Source: Psilocybe azurescens
Taxonomy: Eukaryota > Basidiomycota > Agaricomycetes > Agaricales > Agrocybaceae
Length of the DNA stretch: 64,000 nt
Reading direction: 5' to 3'
Assembly: GCA_023853785.1 (NCBI GenBank)
Contig: JAJIRX010000601.1
Location: 124,001-188,000 of the forward strand
Shown here: one piece after another, positions 12,671 through 22,559 of the stretch
Layout of the letters: each line of letters begins with the position of its first letter
Numbering within the stretch: position 1 is the first letter of the stretch
The notes under the pieces: model-generated
Told to the model about the DNA's origin: nothing
Seen by the model: only the letters and a program-made list of their open reading frames with translations
The model's database searches: none
Program-made: the position numbers and the translations under genes

Positions 12671-14122
12671 GGGTCTCTTTCGCAAGGCTATACGTACTTC
12701 AATCGTAATGGAGGAGATAGACTCGGCTTAAAACTTCTGGTGCGTATTTTGTCCATTCCTAATATGCCTTGAAGCTGAAGAACATACCTTTCAACATAGG
12801 TTTCCCTTCTTCTGTAAGCTCTGTTGTGCAATAGTGTATGGCAATTACTTATCTGTCTAGTCTTATGGAGGTATTCCACTCATTCACGGCCTCGCACACC
12901 ATCTACTTCGAGACCGTCACACGATCGAACAGGGGCGAGGCTAATTCGTATCAACTTTCAACAAATGTGTTGACAGAAAACATCATAACGTTTATTGTGC
13001 AGGTACGTCGAGTAGTACTAATATCTCTATGCATTATGAAGAATTTCATCCCTGGATAGTGTTTCTTCTCTCATAGGATTTACCGGCTTTCAAGGAAACT
13101 CCCACTAAGCACACTCTCGTTCATCTTCACCCTATTGCGCTTCGTAGGGGGCATAGCTCTTTCTGTGGAGAGCATTCTCGACGTTCCTAGAACACCTAAT
13201 GGCGTCTTTGTATTCACGTTCAGCTGGTTGGTAACCTCGGCTTTAAGCGCAGGAGTCGCAGCTGATTTGTTGATCGCTGCATCAATGGTATACTACCTGA
13301 GAAAAATGGCCTCTCCTACTAATCTACAGTCGTAGGTCCCATCTTTGCTGAAACTGAAAAATATAGAAGCTCATATGGATCATAGGACAACAGAATTCTT
13401 GAACTGTCTTGTTCGATTCTCTCTGAGTAAGTCTTCTGCATCAAAATTCGTATGGTGGACAATAAATTTGATTGCAAATTTCTGCAGAAACTGGTCTCAT
13501 AACGAGGTATAACAAGTCTACAAGTAGTCCTGGCGAAATGTCTCACCCTCATTCATTCGCAGTTTGACATCAGTATCAGTTATAATATGTGTAAGCGTCC
13601 TCTAAAGCTCTTTCTTGGCAAATTACTGAAGCTTCCGAAGTTTCAAGCAATGTCAAACAGTAGGTGAATCAATATACTATTGTGAGCAGGCATATAACTC
13701 CCTCCGTAGTGGTTTGGCTTGGAATTTACATCGTCCTTGCGAAACGTGAGTTTTCTCCCTTGATCTCTGATGATCCCAACACTGACCCGACTCTCAGTTT
13801 ATTCCATCTCACTGCTCGTATCGTAAGTGTCGCGAAGCTGCACACTCATCTTATTCATTCCCCACTGATAATGGTACTGGCAAGTCTCAATGCTCGCCCA
13901 CAGAGTGACCATCCAGGTAGCGACGTAGGAGCCTCAGATCTCCAATTCAACCCACCTCCTGAGATCACGGCACGTCCAGTCCTTCTGCATACCATGTACT
14001 TACTTATAGTACCCAAAGATCTCTTTTCACGATGTACATGGCTCAGACAAGGTTATCTGGAGTCCAGTACTCCAAACCAAAGTCGGTATTCCGCTGCTGC
14101 TCCCGGACCCAAGCCATGCTAA
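12671..14122 (+). CDS. DUF6534-type seven-helix membrane protein (N-terminus not found)
   Basis: Ten exons join in phase: 12671-12739, 12800-12813, 12861-13002, 13060-13331, 13386-13426, 13488-13506, 13563-13590, 13664-13745, 13798-13822 and 13885-14122 (930 nt, stop included). Introns are about 47-73 nt. The protein matches the layout of the Agaricomycete DUF6534 family, which is named for a domain of unknown function in multi-pass membrane proteins. Seen in order: YTYFNRNGGDRLGLKLL, a helix leading into HSFTASHTIYFETVT, FFSHRIYRLSRKLPL after a helix, a long helix with AADLLIAASMVYYLRK, the segment FLNCLVRFSLKTGLITSL, a helix ending IYIVLAKLYS, and the family's SLNAR motif before a hydrophilic tail. 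The first helix and the ATG are missing upstream, so the gene is either 5'-truncated or has an unrecognised first exon. No frame errors were needed. Function is unknown; it is a plasma-membrane or endomembrane protein by inference. Confidence 0.72.
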
Positions 14123-14349
14123 TACGCTTTCTGAAAACAGTTTGGTCAGGTCTAGGATGCTATCTCAGTCTTCTTTTTCTTCAATCTATGGATTTAATTG
14201 AGCAAACATGGACTCAAGTGGACTTTCCTAGTAGCAGGACATTCAAGCGATATTATCAGTCATGTAGAAGGTACACCCTCGCGTGTAGAAAATATCGAAG
14301 GATTTTGAAAATTAATCCACGGAGAGTACAAAAGCAAGGGCAGAATAGC

Positions 14350-15555
14350 TTATACAGAGGATCGAGAAGAAATCGGAGTCAAGCAAGAGCAGATGCCAGC
14401 AAGAGAACCGTCAAAGTGAACACGGAACCCTGCGAGACACCAAGGTGCATCTGCATAGCATATATCTTCGACAGTCAGTGGAGCATGACCCAGAGATGAA
14501 GATATGAAAGCCTGAGCTGAACAAGAGCTCAACGGAACGCCAAAGTCGACAGTGGGAAGCACATAGCCGGGGTAAAACTCTTCCAAATTCGCAAAGAGGT
14601 CCACAAAGCATCTATTCGAGGTCAGGTCAAGTATCTGCATCGTTAGAATGCACTGTCGTAATACCTCGATCAGCACGGATATCGGATACTCCAGTTTCAT
14701 TGCAAAGCAATGTCGTTGAATCGTTTTCCTTGAATGAGCAATCAGACTCCAGAAATAAAGCAAAACTCGGAGAAGGACTTCGGCTCGTAAGCGACAGATG
14801 GGACACTATGATATCTGCAGGCGAGGAGACATCATTCGACTCTGCGCCAGATACATAAAGAAAGGAAGATGGCTCGGCTTCTGTGACCCGCAGGTGTTGG
14901 ATATATGCGCTATTTTCGTCTCCTTCGATCTTTGTCGATAGTTTTTCAGAAGGAACTGGACTCGACGGGGCCAATGTTGTCATATGAGAGTCAGACGTAG
15001 TATGGCTGTCGTCCGAGCTAGGTATATGCATGTCAGATGAAGCACACATTGACTCGTCTTCGAGTATGTGCTCGTCGGCATCGTTCAGTGCATCTGCGGA
15101 TGCGATTTCTATGGAGAGCTCTTCTCTCATGACTGGCATAGACAAAGGAGGAGGCAGTTCAATATCCAATTCGTATGTGTCGTTAGGAATTTTGATTCTG
15201 AGTTTCTTCGCCGCCTTTCGTCGTCTATACCACCAGCTGTTCACGTTTGCAGGATTCAGACCGCGTGCCAGTGCCCAAGCTCGGCGAGAGATAACAGATG
15301 GAATACGAGGATCTGCAGGCCAAAGACGATTAAGCTCGTCAAAATGAACGGGCAATGTGGGCTGGTATTGGGACAACAGGTTCTAAATTGCCAAAAGAAC
15401 AGGGTAAGATATGGGACAGCCAAAGTTGTTGAAAGTACCAGTTTGGATATAATTTCTTCGGATTTGATTCTTTTCTTAACGTTTATTTCCTCGTCATTGT
15501 CCTGCATATCGCCTACTTTAACGGAACGTGTATTCTCGGATTCACAGGGATCCAT
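14350..15555 (-). CDS. Homeodomain-like transcription factor with an atypical recognition helix
   Basis: Exon 1 is 15555-15439 (39 codons from ATG, MDPCESENTRSVKVG...). A 56-nt intron (15438-15383, GTACTT..TTTAG) joins it to exon 2 from 15382. Exon 2 encodes a homeodomain-like fold: helix 1 around HFDELNRLWPADPR, helix 2 around SRRAWALARGL, and the recognition helix ANVNSWWYRRRKAAKK, followed by IPNDTYELDIELP. The usual WFxN core is WWYR here, so the invariant Asn that contacts adenine is Arg. The rest is acidic and Ser/Thr-rich, as in activation regions. The frame closes at 14627, but one extra base at 14629-14630 would account for this, and another 92 codons then continue to 14350 (DLFANLEEFYPGYVLPTVDF). 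A nuclear DNA-binding role is inferred from the fold. The gene is convergent with the DUF6534 gene. Confidence 0.68.
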
Positions 15556-16219
15556 GCTTATGAGATTGACGAGAGTGTGAAAATAAGCGGCACGTCCTGA
15601 GTTTGCGGCGGACCTTTAAAGTTTTACTCCGCGCTATCTGCACCCTGATATTCGAGTAAGTAATAAATCGAGTGTTAACAAATCCAGGTTAGGCTTCTTC
15701 TGTTTGGCTCTGGACATGCTGAAAAGGAGTGGTGATGTCCGGCAGTGAATGCATGATTCATTAGTCGCAACCTTTTCATCACGTATCGCCACCTCGGGGC
15801 TTATGACTTCTGCATAGCCGAAGGCCCAAGGCATACGTTGTTTTGCACGACGTAACGAGTCCCTTATGCGGGGCTAATTTGATGTTATTACTAAAATAAA
15901 TACAAAAAGAGGTCGGGTGGTGGAAAGGAAAGAAAGAAGAAAAGCGATCCATTCCTAGTGATCGATAGGGCACCATTCAACAAAAAGAATATGAGAGGAG
16001 CCGATGACGAAAGCAACAGAAATTACGTCACATTATCAAAGACAAAACGGGAAATATATTTGCACAAACATAGAAAACTAACATTGTGCCCTACTTCCGA
16101 TCCTGGGGAAAGAACGAGTCTATTAGTTACGTAATAGCACTCTTAACACCACTCAAACAAAAGTAGACTCTCCTGGTTAGAGTGCTATTTGGAACCAATG
16201 GTAGCTGCTGGCCATTCCC
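15556..16219. other. Intergenic stretch, nothing recognised
   Basis: Upstream region of the homeodomain gene (-) and of the MDM35 fragment (+). No gene, repeat or RNA could be supported. Confidence 0.4.
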
Positions 16220-16474
16220 CCAACTCACACACGCGGCGTACTCGAAAAGGCGGGCCAATTCAACCAGAAGTGCGGGAAGGTTTGGGAGGAGTATAAATCA
16301 TGTATCCAGGTGCGTGAATTATATTTACATTGTTTCATAAAATCCAAATCTGATGCATTTTTAATGCAGATTATAGTTAAAGAACGTGATTTGGACGCGC
16401 TATTGCAGCAAGCGAGAGACGAAAATCGACTGGTTGAACCGATTACCCCTCCTCCACCCACAAAAACATCCTAG
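16220..16474 (+). pseudogene. MDM35/TRIAP1-like pseudogene (3' fragment)
   Basis: The segment matches the second half of the intact MDM35-like gene at 51069-51438, including the intron position. An exon encoding FNQKCGKVWEEYKSCIQ is followed by a GTGCGT donor, a short intron and an ATGCAG acceptor, then a second exon (VKERDLDALLQQARDEN...LVEP) with a stop at 16472-16474. The first Cx9C motif and the start codon are absent. A deletion of about 4 nt in the A-rich segment upstream of FNQKCG breaks the frame. It is a truncated, frame-broken duplicate, and the membrane-protein array starts about 0.5 kb downstream on the same strand. Confidence 0.85.
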
Positions 16475-16951
16475 GAGCCGATTATAAGTATCATATATAT
16501 GATATTCCTCTTATAATCGTTCACAAAAATACATATCCGAAAGTTATTTCACCACTCGATCATAATATTACCCCAGCTCTGCTTGAAATTTATGAGCCCT
16601 GTGTAGAACCTCAACAAGACATTATTTTTACTTGTCGGTAACATAATTTTGTCAACGACATGCGCAGCAAGCGACACCATGTAATTATAGGTAATCTGGG
16701 CCAGACGAGGACAAGAGGGAACAACTGTTCAATCCACCTTGTCAATCAAATAACATGGCATCGATCATCTTAAAATCAAAAGTTCTCATTTCTATACTCT
16801 GCTACGCGTTGCCACGCTTGTTGGTAACAACGACGGGATGATATACTTATAAGGAGGGTATATCTTTCTCCCACTCAAGCTCTTAATTCTTCTAGATACT
16901 CACGAGGTGGATATATGAGTTCAATCGCTGACGTCGTCGTGAACAGCGGGG

Positions 16952-18566
16952 GATGTGACCCGTGGGCCGGATAGCATCATCGTTGACAACACTGATCCAG
17001 AGATTCTCTACAAACAAGGGTGGTCAACCGATAACAGCACAATGGACTCCATCCTCCGCCCGGAAAGACCATTTAACAACACGTTGCATGCGGCATTCGT
17101 ACACACTGAACTGACGTACAATTTTACTGGTGAGTTTAAATCACGTCTTATGTTCCCGCACTGTATATACTACTATGCTGATATCTCCGCGCCGTATATC
17201 AGGCAGCTACGTGGAGGCCTGGGTAGCCGGATCTACATCGTTTTCGTGCTTCCTTGACGGAATAAAGGTGGATTGGGAAACTTCAGATTCAAATCATACA
17301 TCATCATCGCACAACCCTCTACTGCTCTCTCCAGTTTGCATGACTGGCATAGTGCCACCAAAGCTACACTCCTTGAAATTTATGGTCAACGGCACTACAG
17401 AGAACCCAATATGGCTGGATCTCATCCGATATACCCCTACCAATACGACAGATATGCGTCTTATTCCATCTCCAGTTCGTGAATTTTCGCTAACAAAAGG
17501 GGAGACACCATGAGTTCTTATCCGAGGAATGGGACAACCAAGGCTCGTATGTCGCTTCAACAACACCAGGAGCGTCGTTGATCTTCAATTTTACCGGTAC
17601 GTGAAGAGTGAACGGCATCCAGTTTCCATACATCTGAGTATACATACTTTTCTGACCAGGCGCTTCCGTGGCTGGCCTTGGTATTTACGACAACAGCTTT
17701 GCACACAATTCCTCGGTTGCCTCCTACGCCGTAGACGGAGGGGAGGCCGTATTCTTGATCATTGAGAACCTATCGTCCAACGAGCTCGTCTCGTTAAATA
17801 ATCAAGTCCTCTTCCAAACACCGCTGTATCCTCCTGGCCAACACCAGATTCAAATTCTCTACCACGGAAGTTCAGATTCAGAGACCGCCCCCTCATACTT
17901 ACCTCCATGGTTGTGCATAATCACACCATGAATTTAGATATCAGCTCTGATTTGACGCTTCCCATAACCTCTACCAATTTGGCTCCCAATCCCTCATCCA
18001 CCAGTCCCCCGACAAGTGGTGGAGCGAAGTTATCTAGCCAGAAAGATATCAATAGAACTGCACCCATTATATTGGGATTATGCGGTGCTCTACTGATTAT
18101 ACTCTGTGCTCTAGGATTTATCTATTATAGGCGCCGGCGGCTACGTTTACGCCAATTAGCATCATCTGAGGATAGAATCGTCGATCCCTTTTACCTTGCT
18201 CCGGATACGCTCATTAGCCCACATACAAAGGGCATGCAGCAACACCGTCCAGATCCAGGGACCAACTTAAATCCAAACCCAAACAACATCGTAGATGCCT
18301 CCATCTCTAGACTGCGCAAAGGACGGGGTTTGCTCCAAGTACCAGTTTTATCATCCATACTTCGCGTGCGAGGCACGTCTTCCTTGCATCCTGTACCACC
18401 GTCCCGCAGGCAGATCATTCCCGAGTCAGATTCAGTGCCGCAGCTTCGCCGTCCATCTCTACGCCTTCTCGTGCACCAGGACAGCGGGGTTCGGCTTCCT
18501 CGGCCTGTCAATCAGGAAAGCGAGGTAATTGTAGTAGAGGTGCCTCCCACCTACACACCACTCTAG
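16952..18566 (+). CDS. Two-domain, single-pass membrane protein, copy A (two frame breaks)
   Basis: Exons are about 16952-17129, 17203-17596 and 17660-18566; introns are 73 and 63 nt, both phase 1 and both inside a 'FTG' motif. Domain 1 begins PDSIIVDNTDPEILY and contains RPFNNTLHAAF; domain 2 contains FLSEEWDNQGSYVAS and FNFTG-ASVAGLG, and ends HQIQILYHGSS. These are beta-rich, N-glycosylation-rich ectodomains of a large, uncharacterised Agaricomycete family. A transmembrane helix follows (IILGLCGALLIILCALGFIYY, stop-transfer RRRRLRLR), then a cytoplasmic tail with HQDSGVRLP and VPPTYTPL at the C-terminus. One extra base in the A/G runs 17495-17502 and one missing base in the C run 17888-17892 break the frame; correcting both gives a continuous protein. 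The start codon is unclear and no signal peptide is evident. Function is unknown; cell-surface sensing or adhesion would be an inference. Confidence 0.72.
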
Positions 18567-18948
18567 GAGCTTTCAAAATAAACCACGGTAATCATGATTT
18601 CCTCTAATATTTGGGAAAATATATTGCTACGAAACCTACTTAGAACTGTGGATTAAAATGCTGCAAATCAAGGCCGCAACGTTGTTCAAACGCTGTTTCC
18701 TGGCAGTGCGGGCCAGAGATCATTGTTCGGAGCGCTCAGCAACTAGACTCTATAAAGGATCATGATCGGTGAAAGTCGGTCAGCACTCTATTTCCTGAGC
18801 CTAGAAAGCTATTATTACAATGATGCATGCACTCTGGCTTTCCAATTGAAAGATTATCTGGATGATTTTCCAGTGACGATACCCACTTTCGTTACAATCA
18901 TCGCGCGGCGTATGTGATGGAATTGTATATATTAACTCCCCAGAATGC
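18567..18948. other. Spacer between copies A and B
   Basis: No coding signal was seen. It contains the 3' flank of copy A and the 5' flank of the degenerate copy B. Confidence 0.4.
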
Positions 18949-19002
18949 GTGAAGTATCTCTCTCTCTACCTACGATCCAGCAATTTGACCTTACAGCCGA
19001 GT

Positions 19003-19620
19003 TCATTCAGAACCACTGCATCCATACCTCACTTCATGGTCGACGACACCGATCCTCACATGAAATACGCACACGGGAATTGTTCCATGGTTCAGTTTAA
19101 TGGCCCTAACGGCTTCAGCGGCACCGTGCACCGGACTGTTCGCAGTACTGAAATTATAATACAACCAAAAGGTTAGTAAGAATACGTCGGATGACTTGAG
19201 ATGCCTGCTCACCGCCTTTTACTTGGAAGTCTGAGGTGTACCATCCAAAACCAATTCGTCTTCCTGAACGTGCTACCTTGATGATTCAAGATATCTAGAG
19301 GCACAACAACAACAGTCGTGTATGCGTCACCCACACTCCCACTATACTCTCAGGTCCAGGTGAGCGCTACCAAGGATAAGCCATTTTGCACAGATCTCAT
19401 TAAAAACTAGGCTGCTCATTCAAAGGATCCCAATCTGAATCCTTTGCGTTCTCGAGAGTTTAATGTCACATTCGAAAATCCTCCAATCCCCGGGGCTGGA
19501 CTCGAAATGGATTGTTTATACCCACTACACACACGGGAGCATCGGTGTATTTCAACTTTAGCCGTGTATGCGTGAAGAGAAATATACGATGATGACACAA
19601 ACTCATCTCGACATTATATG
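19003..19620 (+). pseudogene. Membrane-protein family, degenerate copy B (5' part)
   Basis: An N-terminal segment resembling domain 1 of copies A and C is recognisable (MVDDTDPHMKYAHGN near 19036), with a donor-like GTTAGT near 19173. Further fragments near 19417-19570 resemble the linker (RSREFNVTFENPPIPG). The rest of domain 1, domain 2, the membrane helix and the tail are not found in this orientation. The matching domain-2 segment lies just downstream on the opposite strand, so this copy appears truncated and rearranged. Confidence 0.6.
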
Positions 19621-19710
19621 AAGGTGAGTTGCCGGTGGCGATGATGACTTCGCTTTCTGACCTCTCATATAACCAGATCTCCTGAGGAAGGTATGTCGAG
19701 ATGTTGTTGT

Positions 19711-19950
19711 TTAGACTCCGAGGTCCGCGAGAGACAAGGGGACGGTATGAGCGTTTCCGTAGTAAATTAATATGAGCTCGTGGTTCCCGGCAGGGTATCG
19801 AGGGGTTCGAAACATGATTTGGTGTGTCAACGTCGGCTCTACTGCTGTTGTGCCATTGCAGATTGTGATATCAACAGGCTCGCCATCGTCAATGGTATAT
19901 TTCGCCATTGCCGGCTTTGAAGCAGCTGTCTCGACGTAATGACCGATTCC
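19711..19950 (-). pseudogene. Inverted domain-2 fragment of the membrane-protein family
   Basis: Read on the minus strand, this encodes GIGHYVETAASKPAMAKY, then TIDDGEPVDITICNGTT and MFRTPRYPAGNHELILIYYG before a stop. It is a clear match to the second ectodomain of copy C (ASYSINGGAPVKF..LFQTSQYPLGNHSLQLVYHG). No membrane helix or tail follows. Its opposite orientation to copies A, B and C indicates a local inversion or an independent reverse insertion. Confidence 0.75.
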
Positions 19951-21011
19951 TTTATAGCTTTCACAATTCTAATGGTCCTGGGTGTTATAGGTCGGTGGCG
20001 CAAGCAGCGGAAAACTACATCCAGTCAAAGTTTTATTTCATCGAGCAGTCATGGTTCTGTCTCTGCCATATTATCTACAAGGACCCTGCATTGAGCGAGG
20101 TAAATCCTATGGATTACTATGTCGGTGGAACGGCTTTACCACAACTAGAGAAAGGGGGAGATTCGGCCGCAATCCCTCGAGGTGGTCGACACTTTGGTAC
20201 ATCAGAAGCACTCCAGTATCTCAATACCAGCAACAGTCCACATTTATCCATACGACATGTAACGCACGAAGATAGTAGACTTCGGATTGTACAGTCAGAC
20301 AACCTTCTGTTATTGAGATACCACTAACATATACCCCAGTTTGGTGTTAACTATATAATATAGAATTAGAGTGGCAACTTCATGCATTTTGCTACACTGT
20401 ACCAAAACCAAATGTATTATTAAAAAAATATACTGCTCAGCGACAGTTGAAGGGCAAGGGTAACGAATTCAACAGCCTAGCCTCAGGGTTCAAGCTTGTT
20501 GGTAAAACGTGAGAAAGACCAACGGAAGACGACCCAAGACGGCACAGGAACATGGCAGGAACCATTGTGGGAAAATTTTAAAGAATTGGCAGTGCCCGTG
20601 ACTGAGTCGCGTCCAAGTCGCGTCGACGTCTATTGGCATGTCGATTAGTGTTGATGCTAAATCTGCTGTGTTAAGATTCAAGTGCCATTGATATCGTACA
20701 TTGTGGTCTGTATGTACTCTAATAAGGAGTACGACTCCGATGACCACTCAAGGTTATCATTGTTGGATTGTAAGTCCACATCACGGAACGCGGTAAAGCA
20801 AAAGAAATATAGCATCTAATTATAGTCCATGCCCTTCTGACATCAACAGCTGAGTATGGTTGTCATGGCTCTGCGTCTGCCTACGTAACAACATGAAACC
20901 CACCCATACGGTTTTCCCACAAGTGCACCATGGACCAGTCAACCAGTCGAATGAGAGACGTCTTCGCTTCGCATATGTCAAAGTCTCTGGCAGACTTCAT
21001 CCACTCATCCA
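19951..21011. other. Spacer upstream of copy C
   Basis: Short frames on both strands have no family similarity I can support. The right part should contain the promoter of copy C; I did not find a clear TATA box. Confidence 0.35.
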
Positions 21012-22559
21012 ATGTCTGATCCCGACAGCATTATTATCGACGATAGTGACCTCAGCATTGTATACGAAGCTGGAAAATGGATTACCGATACTTCATCCCT
21101 AAATTACACAGTCAGCGGCAGGCCGTTTAACAGCACAGCACACATTACCTATGAGCAGGCGTCTTTCACAATCGCCTTTGTGGGTAAGCTCTTCCGAACA
21201 GTGCCGTTGAGACTTGGTCAATTCATTGGCACTTTAGGAACTGGGATAGAGCTTTGGGGGTTATCAGCCTCGCCATCTACGACATGGAGTGGCACTGTTG
21301 ACGGTGCAGCAATTGACTCATCGTCTTCGTCATTCGGGGGGGCTGTTGTACCTGGCGAAGGACCAAATTTTCGATTCTCCGTTGGATATGATCCCAATTC
21401 ATGGGCAGATTCAGGCTCCTCTCCGATTAATCTGAAGATGACGGTGAATGGCAGTAAGGACAGCCCAGTGGCCTTCGATTTTGCTAGATACATGCCACAG
21501 GAATTTTCAACAAAAACTGATAGCGGTATTAGGGTGCTAGAATATACGGTATCCGATGCCTTCAAGTACAATGATGTACCGACAGGATGGGACAACACCG
21601 ATTTTTTGAGCACGTCGACACCAGATGCTCCATATGTATTCAATTTCACTGGTGCGTGTATGTTTGATGTAGAAAGAGATTCTTCCGGCTGACTGCCACA
21701 AGGCACATCTATTGCAGGACTGGGAGGAAATAATTTCAACGACTCGCACAGTCAAGCAATAGCGTCATATTCCATCAATGGAGGCGCACCTGTAAAATTC
21801 ACAGTCAACAACTTGGCGACGCCAATTCTACACGATATCACCGAGCAAACTCTATTCCAAACTTCGCAGTACCCTCTAGGGAACCACAGCCTACAGCTTG
21901 TCTATCACGGTAACAGTGCGACTACACCGCTCACTCTCATGTCCCTGCTGGTTACCACGACAGACACATCTCTTAGTGTGGATCCAGCTCCTCCTGCACA
22001 GTCCTCGGCCTCATCTGTGTCTACGTCCTCGACCGATTCTGCTCCAACCAGATCCAACTCTCCATCAGCTCGTGCCAAGCTTCACACAGCAACAGTTGCA
22101 GCCGCAATAACTATCAGTATAACTTTGATAGCCTTACTTTGCATCGCAGGTTTCTTGCTACACAGGCGACGACAGCGGGACTTTGAATCAAAGAGGCATT
22201 CCTCTTACAGTGTCGATCCCGGTTCTGTTGCAATGGCTATCGTCCCATTTACCGATGGGTCTCATCCTACTTTAAGGTATAACTTCGTTGCTGGAGATAA
22301 TCCTGGTAAATTTCCCAAGGCCGTGAAGGGTTTGCCTGTTCTCGGTGAGACAAGCACAAGGCAGCAAGCATCTCTCTCGCCGCCAGACGGATCCTCTGCT
22401 CCTAGAATTGTCACTCGTATGCATGAGGATAGCGGAATCCCTTTACCACAGTCAGTTTCTGAACAAATTGTTGTGGTGGATGTGCCTCCGTCGTACACGA
22501 GTTTAAACCAAAGCGTGCCACCCACGCAGAATGACCGGAGAGGCAACGTCCTCACGTAA
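21012..22559 (+). CDS. Two-domain, single-pass membrane protein, copy C (intact)
   Basis: Exons 21012-21183, 21238-21651 and 21703-22559 give 480 residues with no frame problem; introns are 54 and 51 nt, both phase 1. The start is the ATG of MSDPDSIIIDDSD. Domain 1 (about 1-155) contains RPFNSTAHITYEQ and IAFVG-TGIELWG; domain 2 (about 160-290) contains VFNFTG-TSIAGLGG and LFQTSQYPLGNHSLQLVYHG. Each domain is interrupted by an intron at the same G of the F-x-G motif. A Ser/Thr/Pro-rich stalk follows, then one transmembrane helix (TISITLIALLCIAGFLL) and a basic HRRRQR stop-transfer. The tail of about 125 residues carries HEDSGIPLP and VPPSYTSL. No N-terminal signal peptide is visible, so membrane insertion may rely on the internal helix. 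The family is known only as hypothetical proteins; a sensor, adhesin or endocytic cargo role is inference. Confidence 0.85.
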
